DNA from: Sinorhizobium sp.
GTDB taxonomy: Bacteria > Pseudomonadota > Alphaproteobacteria > Rhizobiales > Rhizobiaceae
Assembly: GCA_031178305.1 (NCBI GenBank)
Contig: JAPSJG010000032.1
Span: 1 to 14,594 of the forward strand
Direction of reading: 5' to 3'
Length of the DNA stretch: 14,594 bases
The notes under the pieces are model-generated. The model saw only the letters and a list, made by a program, of their open reading frames with translations, was not told the origin of the DNA and ran no database searches. A program made the translations under genes and the position numbers. Positions 5,858-13,888 of the stretch are shown piece after piece; within the stretch, counting starts at the first letter, position 1, and every line of letters starts with the position of its first letter.

Positions 5858-8800
5858 ATGGCAGTTGAAGAGGGCGTGGGGCAAAGCGTGACGGGTGCCG
5901 AGGATCCGCAATTCGTGCATCTGCGCGTGCACTCGGCCTATTCGCTGCTCGAAGGCGCCCTCCCGCTGAAGAAGATCATCGCCAAGGCGGTCGCCGACGA
6001 CCAGCCGGCGATCGGTATTGCCGACACGAACAATCTGTTCGCAGCGCTCGAATTCTCGCAGAAGGCCGCGGACGACGGATTGCAGCCGATCATTGGCTGT
6101 CAGCTCTCGATCGACATGGAGGACGAGGATGCCGAGCGGCGCGGCCATGGTCAGCAATTCGCCAAGCTGCCCGCGATCGTGCTCATTGCGGCCACGGACG
6201 AGGGCTACACTCGACTAGTCGATCTCGTCAGCCGCGCATACCTGGAAGGCGGGGGGCATCAGGCGGTCCGGATAACGCGCTCCTGGCTTGCCGAGCGCGG
6301 TACCGATGGGCTGATCGCCTTGACCGGTGCCGGCGGCGGACCGGTCGATGCAGCGCTCAAGGCCGGCTCTGCGGCTCTCGCCGAGGCACGCTTGAAGACA
6401 CTTCACGAGCTGTTCGGCCACCGCCTCTATGTCGAATTGCAGCGGCACGGCAGCTACGACAAGCGCCACGAGAGCCGATTGATCGAGCTCGCCTATCGCT
6501 ATGACGCACCGCTCGTCGCTACCAATGAAGCCTTCTTTCCGTCGCCGACGGATTATGATGCGCATGATGCGCTGATGGCGGTCGCGCATAACGCGGTTGT
6601 CTCCGACGACAGTCGTTTCCGGTTGACGCCGGACCATTATCTGAAGAGCCGCAAGGAAATGGCGGCGCTTTTTGCCGATCTGCCGGAGGCTCTGGAAAAT
6701 ACGGTGGAGATAGCGCGGCGCTGCTCCTTCATGCTGAAGACCCGCTCGCCGATCTTGCCGCGGTTCACCGGCGCCTCGGACGATCCCAACGAGGCCGAAC
6801 GGGCGGAAGCGGCAGAACTTCGCCGGCAGGCGGAGGAGGGGCTCGAGGCGCGTCTCGCCAAGCTCGGGATGGCGCCCGGCTTCAAGGAAGAGGACTATCG
6901 TGAGCGGCTCGCCTTCGAGCTCAGCGTGATCGAGCGGATGAAGTTCCCAGGCTACTTCCTGATCGTTTCGGACTTCATCAAATGGGCCAAGCAGCATGGC
7001 ATTCCGGTCGGCCCTGGCCGAGGTTCGGGCGCCGGATCGCTCGTCGCCTACGCGCTGACGATCACCGACGTCGACCCGATGCGCTTCTCGCTGCTCTTCG
7101 AGCGCTTCCTCAATCCCGAGCGCGTGTCGATGCCCGACTTCGACATCGACTTCTGTCAGGACCGGCGCGAAGAGGTCATCCGCTACGTCCAGCAGAAATA
7201 CGGCCGCGAGCAGGTGGCGCAGATCATCACCTTCGGTTCGCTGCAGGCGCGCGCGGCGCTTCGCGACGTCGGTCGCGTGCTGGAAATGCCCTACGGCCAG
7301 GTCGACAAGATCTGCAAGCTGGTGCCGAACAACCCAGCCAATCCGACGCCGCTTTCGAAGGCGATCGAGGAGGAGCCGCGCCTGCAGGAGGAGGCGGAAA
7401 AGGAGCCGGTCGTCGCGCGGCTGCTCGACATCGCGCAGAAGATCGAGGGGCTCTATCGCCATGCCTCGACGCACGCGGCCGGCATCGTCATCGGCGACCG
7501 GCCCCTGTCTCAGCTCGTGCCGATGTACCGCGATCCGCGCTCCGACATGCCGGTCACCCAATTCAACATGAAATGGGTAGAGCAAGCGGGTCTGGTCAAA
7601 TTCGATTTTCTTGGCCTGAAGACGCTGACGGTACTCAAGACCGCCGTCGACTTCGTCGCCAAGCGTGGCACCGAGATCGACCTCGCAAGCATCCCGCTCG
7701 ACGATCAGAAGACCTATGAGATGCTCTCCCGCGGTGAGACGGTCGGCGTCTTCCAGGTTGAAAGTGCCGGCATGCGCAAGGCGCTGATCGGCATGCGCCC
7801 CGACTGTATCGAGGACATCATCGCACTGGTCGCGCTTTACCGGCCGGGCCCGATGGAGAATATCCCGGTCTACAATGCCCGAAAGCATGGCGAGGAGGAG
7901 ATCGAGTCGATCCACCCGAAGATCGATTACCTGCTCAAGGAAACGCAGGGCGTGATCGTCTATCAGGAGCAGGTGATGCAGATCGCTCAGGTGCTCTCCG
8001 GCTATTCGCTCGGCGAGGCCGACCTGCTGCGCCGCGCGATGGGCAAGAAGATCAAGGAGGAGATGGACAAGCAGCGCGCCCGCTTCGTCGACGGCGCCAT
8101 CCAGAATGGCGTCTCAAAACCGCAGGCCGACCTGATCTTCGACCTTCTCGCGAAATTCGCCAACTACGGCTTCAACAAATCGCATGCGGCCGCCTACGCG
8201 ATCGTCTCCTACCAGACCGCCTATATGAAGGCGCATTATCCGGTCGAGTTCCTGGCGGCCTCGATGACGCTCGACATGTCGAACACGGATAAGGTCAACG
8301 ACTTCCGCCAGGACGCAAAGCGTCTCGGCATCGAGGTGATCACTCCCTCCGTGCAGACGTCGTTCCGCCATTTCGAAACCGGCGAAAACCGCATCTATTA
8401 TTCGCTCGCGGCCATCAAGGGCGTGGGAGAATCGGCCGTCGATCATATCGTCGAGGTTCGCGGCGATCGCCCCTTTGCAAGTCTCGAGGACTTCTGCCTC
8501 AGGATCGACCCGAAGCTTTTGAACCGGCGCGTTTTCGAAAGCCTGATCGCTGCCGGCGCCTTCGACTGTTTCGGGCACGACCGGGCGGAGCTCGTCGGGG
8601 GGCTCGACCGCGTACTCGGCTTCGCTCAGCGTGCCCAGGAGAATAAGTTGAGCGGCCAGAGCGACATGTTCGGCGCCGGCGCGGCCACGGGTCCGGAAAA
8701 GATCGTGCTGCCCCCCTATACACCCTGGCTCGCGTCGGAAAAGTTGCACCGCGAGTTTCAGGTGCTGGGCTTCTACCTCTCCGCCCACCCGCTCGACACC

Positions 8801-9352
8801 TACAACAACCTGCTGCAGAAGATGCGGGTGCAGACTTTCGCCGACTTCTCGGCGTCGGTGAAGCAGGGAGCAACGGCCGGCCGGCTTGCGGGCACGGTGA
8901 CGTCGAAGCAGGAGCGCAAGACTCGTACCGGCAATAAGATGGGCATCGTCGCTTTCTCCGATGCGAGCGGACAGTTCGAAGCGGTCCTCTTCTCCGAAAT
9001 GCTGCACCAGTACAGAGATCTCCTCGAGCCCGGCAAATCGCTGGTGATGACCGTGGATGCCGAGGAGCGGCCAGAGGGCGTAGGCCTTCGCATCCGGACG
9101 CTTCGGTCGCTCGAAGAGGAGTCGCTGCAGATGCAAAAGGCGTTGCGCGTCTATGTGCGCGATTCCGGTCCCCTGCGCTCCATCGCCTCCCATCTCAACG
9201 CCAGGGGCGATGGGCTCGTCTCCTTCATCGTCATCAAGGACAATGGTCAGCGGGAGATCGAAGTCGAGCTCAGCGACAAATACCGCATCTCGCCGGAAAT
9301 CGCCGCCGCCCTTCGTTCCGCTCCCGGCGTTGTCGACGTGGAATTGGTGTAG
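5858..9352 (+). CDS. dnaE: DNA polymerase III alpha subunit (replicative, DnaE1)
   Basis: Catalytic subunit of the replicative polymerase, acting with the beta clamp at the fork. The 1164-residue product has an N-terminal PHP domain starting HLRVHSAYSLLEG (residues 21 on). The C-family palm carries PDFDIDF, whose D429 and D431 correspond to the E. coli catalytic pair, and KFDFLGL supplies the third aspartate, D583. Next come the fingers segment YQEQVMQIAQVLSGYSLGEADLLRRAMG, a helix-hairpin-helix around AIKGVGESAVDHI, and an internal clamp-binding motif QSDMF at 934-938. An OB domain (AGTVTSKQERKTRTGNKMG) precedes the C-terminal region. The frame is open upstream to 5732. I choose the ATG at 5858 because GGAG lies seven bases before it and the length then agrees with the known rhizobial protein (about 1165). 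A mosaic repeat follows the stop codon. Confidence 0.95.
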   Translation: MAVEEGVGQSVTGAEDPQFVHLRVHSAYSLLEGALPLKKIIAKAVADDQPAIGIADTNNLFAALEFSQKAADDGLQPIIGCQLSIDMEDEDAERRGHGQQFAKLPAIVLIAATDEGYTRLVDLVSRAYLEGGGHQAVRITRSWLAERGTDGLIALTGAGGGPVDAALKAGSAALAEARLKTLHELFGHRLYVELQRHGSYDKRHESRLIELAYRYDAPLVATNEAFFPSPTDYDAHDALMAVAHNAVVSDDSRFRLTPDHYLKSRKEMAALFADLPEALENTVEIARRCSFMLKTRSPILPRFTGASDDPNEAERAEAAELRRQAEEGLEARLAKLGMAPGFKEEDYRERLAFELSVIERMKFPGYFLIVSDFIKWAKQHGIPVGPGRGSGAGSLVAYALTITDVDPMRFSLLFERFLNPERVSMPDFDIDFCQDRREEVIRYVQQKYGREQVAQIITFGSLQARAALRDVGRVLEMPYGQVDKICKLVPNNPANPTPLSKAIEEEPRLQEEAEKEPVVARLLDIAQKIEGLYRHASTHAAGIVIGDRPLSQLVPMYRDPRSDMPVTQFNMKWVEQAGLVKFDFLGLKTLTVLKTAVDFVAKRGTEIDLASIPLDDQKTYEMLSRGETVGVFQVESAGMRKALIGMRPDCIEDIIALVALYRPGPMENIPVYNARKHGEEEIESIHPKIDYLLKETQGVIVYQEQVMQIAQVLSGYSLGEADLLRRAMGKKIKEEMDKQRARFVDGAIQNGVSKPQADLIFDLLAKFANYGFNKSHAAAYAIVSYQTAYMKAHYPVEFLAASMTLDMSNTDKVNDFRQDAKRLGIEVITPSVQTSFRHFETGENRIYYSLAAIKGVGESAVDHIVEVRGDRPFASLEDFCLRIDPKLLNRRVFESLIAAGAFDCFGHDRAELVGGLDRVLGFAQRAQENKLSGQSDMFGAGAATGPEKIVLPPYTPWLASEKLHREFQVLGFYLSAHPLDTYNNLLQKMRVQTFADFSASVKQGATAGRLAGTVTSKQERKTRTGNKMGIVAFSDASGQFEAVLFSEMLHQYRDLLEPGKSLVMTVDAEERPEGVGLRIRTLRSLEEESLQMQKALRVYVRDSGPLRSIASHLNARGDGLVSFIVIKDNGQREIEVELSDKYRISPEIAAALRSAPGVVDVELV

Positions 9353-9370
9353 GGGCGGTCACCTGTGGTT

Positions 9371-9522
9371 CGCCCTCTCCCCGCAAGCGACCGCAGGGGG
9401 GAAGGGACAGAAGTGTGTCGCGCTTCGCCGCTCTCCGGCAGTAACGCCGCTGGGGGCCGGGACATCGCCGCCTGTCCCTTCTCCCCGCTTGCGGGGGACG
9501 CGGCAGCGGGATGAGGGGCGAG
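9371..9522. repeat. Palindromic mosaic intergenic repeat (RIME-like)
   Basis: Left arm 9371-9408 (CCCTCTCCCCGCAAGCG followed by a G-run and AAGGGACAG) and right arm 9472-9522 (CTGTCCCTTCTCCCCGCTTG, then a G-rich half ending GATGAGGGGCG) are imperfect inverted copies. Each arm can also fold on itself. The CTTCTCCCCGC / GCGGGGAGAAGG type of sequence is a hallmark of dispersed intergenic elements in rhizobia. The repeat lies between the converging ends of dnaE and the L,D-transpeptidase gene, where it may act as a transcript end or stabiliser. The exact family and ends cannot be assigned by eye. Confidence 0.6.
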
Positions 9523-9557
9523 CGTGTTCGCCCGTTCCTCATCTGCATGTTTCAATT

Positions 9558-10781
9558 TCACGGTGAATCCCTTGTGACGGTGATGAAGTCCGTTCCTTCG
9601 CCTGTTTCCAGCCCCATCTCGGCGTCGGAGATCGAGAGCGACGAGCCATCGGCAAGCAGCATCGCGATCCGCTGCCGCACATCTTCGGGCACCGTAATAC
9701 GGGAGAGCGTGCGCTGCAGGATGTTGAAGTCCATCGTGTCCGCGTCGGTCTCGATGCCCAGCCGCCTTTTCGTGGAATTGGTCAGCGCATTCTCCAGGGA
9801 AAGGCCGAACCACCTGCCTTCTCCGGTTCGCGAGTCGGGATCCTGGAACTGCAGAAAATGCGTCCCAAGCGCCAGTTCGGGCTTCTCGATGATGACATCC
9901 GCCTCGAAGAGCGGTCGGAATTGCTGGCGCACGCGCAAGGTGCCGTTCGGCGGTGTGGCGCGACCAGCCTTGCGATAGACCGCCTCGACCAAATCCGGCG
10001 TTAATGTCCCGTCCGCCGATATGCCCTCGGCGGCCTGGAAGGAGCGGATGGCAGCGAGCGTCGCGGGGCCGCTGTAGCCATCCGGTGTGCCGGCCTCGTG
10101 TCCGAGTTCGTTGAGGAGCGCTTGCAGGTCCCGCACGGTCTCTCTCGTTCCGCGCCGGGTAATCAGGACGCGGATCGGCGGCTCCTCACGCTCGAAGTCC
10201 GCCGTCGCAGTCGGCCTGTCGGCTATCGCAACTTCCACGGCGCTGCCGCCAAGCTGACTGAGCGCCGGACGCAGCGGCACGTCCGAGAGCGGAGGCGCCT
10301 GCGGCAGCGCCTGGTTCGGCTGGAAGAGCGTGGCGCTCGAGATTTCGGCGGGGGCAACCTGGCGATCGGAAATCACCACATGCATGCCGCGCTCGGTCAT
10401 CCTAAAGAGGCTCGCGGCGAACTTTCCAGGCAGCCGCACGCAGCCGTGCGAGGCGGGATAGTCCGGCACGTGGTTTGATCCATGCAGAGCGATGCCGGGC
10501 CAGGTCAGCCGCTGCATGAACGGCATCGGGGCGTTCGAATAAATATTGGATTTGTGGCGCCGACGTTTCTCGAGGATCGAAAATATGCCTGTCGGGGTCG
10601 TGTGGCCCCGCTTGCCGGTGGAGACCTTCGAGGTGGCAACGACGGTGTCGCCGTCATAGACGACGAGCGACTGCTGCTGTCGCGAAACCACGATCTGCAG
10701 GGGCGCCTTGGCGCCGTTCGCAAGGGCCGGTGGCGACGACACGACGAGAACGGCAAGCCCGATCCTGAGAGTGAAACGCAA
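9558..10781 (-). CDS. Exported L,D-transpeptidase (YkuD) with peptidoglycan-binding domain
   Basis: Periplasmic enzyme expected to form 3-3 crosslinks in peptidoglycan or to attach proteins to it. The 407-residue product has a signal peptide (basic start MRFTLRIG, hydrophobic core LAVLVVSS, likely cleavage after PPALA near residue 21). The YkuD domain spans about 28-140 with H100 in ALHGSNH and the catalytic cysteine C114 in SHGCVRLP. A PG_binding_1 domain lies at about 210-268 (LQALLNELGHEAGTPDGYSG, then SFQAAEGISADGTL). The remaining C-terminal third is unassigned. The start is taken as TTG (10781-10779), with GAGGG ahead at 10793-10789; an in-frame stop at 10793-10791 excludes a longer N-terminus. 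The ATG at 10794 is in another frame. dinB lies about 260 bases upstream on the same strand. Confidence 0.9.
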   Translation of the reverse strand: MRFTLRIGLAVLVVSSPPALANGAKAPLQIVVSRQQQSLVVYDGDTVVATSKVSTGKRGHTTPTGIFSILEKRRRHKSNIYSNAPMPFMQRLTWPGIALHGSNHVPDYPASHGCVRLPGKFAASLFRMTERGMHVVISDRQVAPAEISSATLFQPNQALPQAPPLSDVPLRPALSQLGGSAVEVAIADRPTATADFEREEPPIRVLITRRGTRETVRDLQALLNELGHEAGTPDGYSGPATLAAIRSFQAAEGISADGTLTPDLVEAVYRKAGRATPPNGTLRVRQQFRPLFEADVIIEKPELALGTHFLQFQDPDSRTGEGRWFGLSLENALTNSTKRRLGIETDADTMDFNILQRTLSRITVPEDVRQRIAMLLADGSSLSISDAEMGLETGEGTDFITVTRDSP

Positions 10782-10905
10782 TACAAACCCTCATCTCGTA
10801 AAGGCGCGCCTTCGCCGTCCTCAAGACAATCGCTGAGCGGCGCGCCGGAGTTGCCGGGCGAGGGTATCGTTCAAAATTTAACAAATTGAAATTCAGCATT
10901 TTGCA

Positions 10906-10925
10906 GTCAGGTGGAATCACCTGAC
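10906..10925. other. Perfect palindrome upstream of the L,D-transpeptidase gene
   Basis: GTCAGGTG (10906-10913) pairs perfectly with CACCTGAC (10918-10925) around the 4-base loop GAAT. The loop plus the next base forms GAATC, a CcrM (GANTC) methylation site. No T run follows on either strand, so it is not a typical terminator. It could be an operator or the 3' hairpin of the dinB transcript, which ends 120 bases away. Confidence 0.5.
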
Positions 10926-11045
10926 GTCGCGCGAATGCGGCAAAAACAAGGGTACAGCGCGGCGGCGCGAATGCATGTGAGCGCACCGCTCTTGAGCACG
11001 GTGTTCAAAAACTTTGCGCGGTTGAGTGCTGTATCGGGGACCAAG

Positions 11046-12338
11046 CTATTGATCGCGTCGCCGCTGGCCGAAAGTGTAGCCCGTCTCGACACTCGCCTTG
11101 CCGAACTTGTCGCGCAGCTTGTTGATTGCCTCCTCGGCGGCAGCCCGTCTCCCGGCGAGCGGATCCACCAGGTCCGGCGGGTCGGCGAGATTCGGGTTCG
11201 AGAGGTCGCTGACGCCGATGCCGATCAGCCGGTACCTCGTCCCGTCGACCTCCTTTTCGAGCAGTTGCAGGCCGGTGCGGAATATGCGGTCGGCAAGGCG
11301 GGTGGGATTGTCGAGCCGCCGATTGCGCGTGCGGATCTTGAAATCGGCGGTCTTGAGTTTCAGGACGACCGTCTGTCCGGCAAGCGCCGATTTGCGCAGG
11401 CGAGCCGCTACCTGCTCGCTCATGCGCCTGAGATGCGGCACGAGCTCTTCCTGACGCGAAAGGTCGTCGTTGAAGGTGGTTTCCGAAGAGACGCTCTTTG
11501 CCTCCCCATCGGTCTCGACGACGCGATGGTCCTCGCCGCGCGACAGGCGATAGAGCCTTTGCCCCATCGTTCCGTAGCGACGCATGAGGTCGCCCTCTTC
11601 CATTGATTGCAATTGCCCGATCGTGCGGATGCCGTCGCGCTCGAGCGTTGCCGCGAAGGATTTGCCCACACCCCAGATCAGGGTCACGGGACGGCGTTTC
11701 AGGAACTCCAGGGCCTCCGCTTGTCCGATGACGGAGAAGCCGCGCGGCTTCTGCAGATCGGAGGCGACCTTGGCGAGGAACTTGCAGTAGGAAAGTCCGA
11801 CGGAGACGGTGATGCCGATTTCCTGCTCGACGCGACGTGCGAAACGGGCAAGCGTTCTCGCCGGCGGATCGTTGTGAAGCCGCTCGGTGCCGCCCAAATC
11901 GAGAAACGCCTCGTCGATCGACAGCGGTTGCACGAGCGGCGTCAGTTCCAGCATCATTGCACGAACTTCCCGCCCGACGCGTGAATACTTCTCCATGTCC
12001 GGCTTGATCACCACCGCATCGGGGCAGGCTTCCAGCGCCTTGAACATCGGCATGGCCGAGCGTACCCCGTGAACGCGGGCGACATAGCAGGCGGTCGAGA
12101 CCACGCCTCGTTTCCCGCCGCCGATGATTACCGGCTTGTCGGCGAGTTCCGGATTATCACGCTTCTCGACCGAGGCATAAAAGGCGTCGCAATCGATATG
12201 CGCGAGCGTCAGCTGGTAGAGTTCGGCATGGCGCACAAGCCGCGGGCTGCCGCAGGCCAGGCACCGTCGCGCAGGAGCGGTCTGTTCCTTCAGGCAGTCC
12301 CTGCAGAAGCCGGAAATCGGAGTAGCGTTGTCGGTCAT
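11046..12338 (-). CDS. dinB: DNA polymerase IV (Y-family translesion polymerase) with zinc-ribbon N-terminus
   Basis: Error-prone polymerase that bypasses damaged bases. The 430-residue product has the Y-family signatures HIDCDAFYASVE (metal-binding D49, steric-gate position Y54), the IIGGGKRGVVSTACY nucleotide-binding stretch, and SIDEAFLDL with D142 and E143. A thumb segment around LIWGVGKSFAATLERDGI and a little-finger domain around VVLKLKTADF follow. An extension of about 45 residues before the catalytic core carries C12, C15, C26 and C29 in a CxxC...CxxC arrangement, a likely zinc ribbon that I associate with rhizobial DinB. No clear C-terminal clamp-binding motif is seen. The ATG at 12338 has almost no ribosome site, and a LexA operator ends six bases before it. 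The next leftward gene is the L,D-transpeptidase. Confidence 0.93.
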   Translation of the reverse strand: MTDNATPISGFCRDCLKEQTAPARRCLACGSPRLVRHAELYQLTLAHIDCDAFYASVEKRDNPELADKPVIIGGGKRGVVSTACYVARVHGVRSAMPMFKALEACPDAVVIKPDMEKYSRVGREVRAMMLELTPLVQPLSIDEAFLDLGGTERLHNDPPARTLARFARRVEQEIGITVSVGLSYCKFLAKVASDLQKPRGFSVIGQAEALEFLKRRPVTLIWGVGKSFAATLERDGIRTIGQLQSMEEGDLMRRYGTMGQRLYRLSRGEDHRVVETDGEAKSVSSETTFNDDLSRQEELVPHLRRMSEQVAARLRKSALAGQTVVLKLKTADFKIRTRNRRLDNPTRLADRIFRTGLQLLEKEVDGTRYRLIGIGVSDLSNPNLADPPDLVDPLAGRRAAAEEAINKLRDKFGKASVETGYTFGQRRRDQ

Positions 12339-12343
12339 GTCTG

Positions 12344-12358
12344 GAACAAATGTTGAAC
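12344..12358 (-). promoter_or_regulatory. LexA (SOS) operator of dinB
   Basis: Read in the direction of dinB, the site is GTTC-AACATTT-GTTC, a perfect alphaproteobacterial LexA box. It lies six bases before the start codon and covers the start site predicted from the promoter just upstream, so bound LexA should block transcription directly. It could also affect the divergent acetyltransferase remnant. Confidence 0.88.
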
Positions 12359-12364
12359 GCGGCG

Positions 12365-12393
12365 ACTTTACGCTCTAGGCTACTGAGTCTCAA
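12365..12393 (-). promoter_or_regulatory. Likely dinB promoter
   Basis: Leftward TTGAGA (12393-12388), a 17-base spacer and TAAAGT (12370-12365) match five of six and four of six consensus bases. The predicted start lies at about 12358, at the edge of the LexA box, leaving a leader of only about 20 bases. A GAGTC (CcrM) site at 12385-12389 sits beside the -35. Confidence 0.5.
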
Positions 12394-12414
12394 GGTGGGG
12401 GGTGGAAGGCTCCA

Positions 12415-13001
12415 TTGGATATCGCCCTGCAATTCGCGCCGGTGACGGCGGATCGCTGGCCGGACTTCGAGAGGCTCTTCGGTCCGAATGGGGCGTGTTG
12501 TGGCTGCTGGTGCGTCGCGCTGCGCCTGCCCTATGCCGTCCGCGCCAGCATGTCGGCCGGCGATCGACGCGACAATATGCGGGCGCGCATCGAGTCCGGA
12601 CCGCCGCCCGGCATTCTTGGCTATAGCGAGGGTGAGCCCGTTGCCTGGGTCCAGGTCGGGCCCCGCGCAGACGTGCCGCAATTCAATTCGCCGCGCACGG
12701 TTTCGCGGCCGCTTGAGCAAAGCGAGGCGCAGGATGCAGGCATCTGGGCTGTAAGCTGCTTCTTCCTGTCATCGCGCTGGCGCGGCAGGGGACTGAGCCA
12801 CCGCATGCTTGCCGCCGCCATCGATCATGCGCGTGCCGGCGGTGCGCGCTTTCTCGATGCCTGCCCCATCGATCATGCGAAACAGCCGAAATCGGTGGCG
12901 CTTATATCGGCGCGACTGCGATCTTCGATGCCGCCGGCTTCGAGATCGTCGCCCGGCGCAAGGACGGCCGACCGTTGATGCGATTGGACCTGGCCCAATG
13001 A
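12415..13001 (+). pseudogene. GNAT-family acetyltransferase, frameshifted near the 3' end
   Basis: The reading begins at TTG 12415 (GGAAGG at 12403-12408 is a possible ribosome site) and gives a GNAT protein: an N-terminal LFGPNGACCGCWC motif, central GYSEGEPVAWVQVGPR, and the acetyl-CoA loop RWRGRG at residues 121-126. A strand around GGARFLDACPID follows. After HAKQPKSV, near base 12895, the frame is lost. The expected end continues in the next frame as AYIGATAIFDAAGFEIVARR, then RPLMRLDLAQ, with TGA at 12999-13001. Adding one G in the TCGGTGGCG stretch would restore a 195-residue protein. The unshifted frame would make 187 residues with an unrelated tail. It may be a recent pseudogene or a base-calling error. 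Substrate unknown. It is transcribed away from dinB across a 76-base gap. Confidence 0.72.
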
Positions 13002-13051
13002 GGATACCCGCGCAAGCCACGGTCGTAGACGGCTTCGGCCGGGGCCCGTGT

Positions 13052-13068
13052 CGCCCGGACAACGGGCG
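13052..13068. other. GC-rich stem-loop just after the DUF3572 stop codon
   Basis: CGCCCG (13052-13057) pairs with CGGGCG (13063-13068) around GACAA, three bases beyond the leftward stop codon at 13072. No T run follows, so it may end or protect the transcript only weakly. Confidence 0.3.
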
Positions 13069-13071
13069 CGG

Positions 13072-13344
13072 TCAATCGTCGAAATTCACCGGGCCGGAAA
13101 AGATCTGGTGGGCCCTGACGACATCCTCCGGGGGCGTCTGCGTGGCGGCGCAGAAGGCCATCAGAGTCGGTTCGTGGTCCATCAGGAAGGTGACCACTCC
13201 GCCCAGGAAACCGGGATCGCCGGCGGCCTGGCGCAAGGAGCCGAGCTCGGTGCCGGAAAGCGCCAGAAAACGTGACAGGAGTTCCGGCTCGCCCGCGAGC
13301 CAGGACAGGATGGCGATAGCGGTGTCGTCGGCGGTCTTCATCAT
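13072..13344 (-). CDS. DUF3572 family protein
   Basis: A 90-residue cytoplasmic protein, predicted all-helical, with the pattern DDTAIAILSWLAGEPELLSRFLALSG near the N-terminus and VVTFLMDHEPTLMAFC in the middle that marks the alphaproteobacterial DUF3572 family. No function is known to me. Two adjacent ATG codons (13344 and 13341) can serve as start; AGAAGAG at 13352-13358 is a plausible ribosome site. It is divergent from divK, sharing about 150 bases of upstream DNA. From memory this arrangement is conserved in rhizobia. Confidence 0.85.
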   Translation of the reverse strand: MMKTADDTAIAILSWLAGEPELLSRFLALSGTELGSLRQAAGDPGFLGGVVTFLMDHEPTLMAFCAATQTPPEDVVRAHQIFSGPVNFDD

Positions 13345-13445
13345 GTTGAATCTCTTCTCATTTGGCGGCCCGATTTACCTCTTTTTCAACCAAATGACGC
13401 TAGCCTTGCGACCGAGCAAATGGGTCGAGTCGCCAATTGCGGAAC

Positions 13446-13451
13446 TTATAT
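13446..13451 (+). promoter_or_regulatory. Possible divK -10 element
   Basis: TTATAT (13446-13451) differs from the rhizobial -10 form CTATAT by one base and lies about 45 bases before divK. No convincing -35 is seen; a GAGTC (CcrM) site at 13427-13431 occupies that region. A second one, GAATC, lies at 13348-13352. Confidence 0.3.
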
Positions 13452-13497
13452 GTCCTGAGGGGACTTGCAAGGCGGCGGCAGACAGCAAGGGATCGAC

Positions 13498-13869
13498 ATG
13501 CCCAAACAGGTGATGATTGTTGAGGACAACGAGCTGAATATGAAGCTCTTCCGAGACCTGATTGAGGCTTCAGGCTACACGACGATACAGACGCGAAACG
13601 GCATGGAGGCGCTCGAACTCGCGCGCAAGCATCGGCCCGACCTCATCCTCATGGATATCCAACTGCCGGAGGTTTCCGGTCTCGAAGTCACCAAGTGGCT
13701 CAAGGAAGACGACGAACTGCACGTCATCCCGGTCATCGCCGTGACCGCCTTCGCCATGAAGGGCGACGAGGAGCGAATTCGCCAGGGCGGCTGCGAAGCC
13801 TATGTTTCCAAACCGATTTCCGTTCCCAAATTCATTGAAACGATAAAGACCTACCTGGGCGATGCCTGA
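13498..13869 (+). CDS. divK: Cell-cycle response regulator DivK
   Basis: Single-domain receiver of 123 residues. In Caulobacter and rhizobia DivK relays phosphate signals from the kinases DivJ and PleC to the CckA-CtrA pathway that sets cell polarity and division. The start MPKQVMIVEDNELNMKLFRD, the acidic pocket E9-D10, phospho-acceptor D53 in LILMDIQLPEVSG, the switch threonine in AVTAFAMKGDEE, and the lysine in YVSKPISV are all present. The frame is open upstream to 13465, but the ATG at 13498 has AAGGG six bases ahead and gives the standard length. pleD follows after 19 bases on the same strand, so the two are co-transcribed, as in other Alphaproteobacteria. Confidence 0.96.
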   Translation: MPKQVMIVEDNELNMKLFRDLIEASGYTTIQTRNGMEALELARKHRPDLILMDIQLPEVSGLEVTKWLKEDDELHVIPVIAVTAFAMKGDEERIRQGGCEAYVSKPISVPKFIETIKTYLGDA

Positions 13870-13888
13870 GCGCTGGGGACCTTGATAT

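Noticed and set aside
6215..7915. Leftward ORF (566 residues) inside dnaE
   Set aside because: Antisense shadow of a high-GC gene; no recognisable domain.
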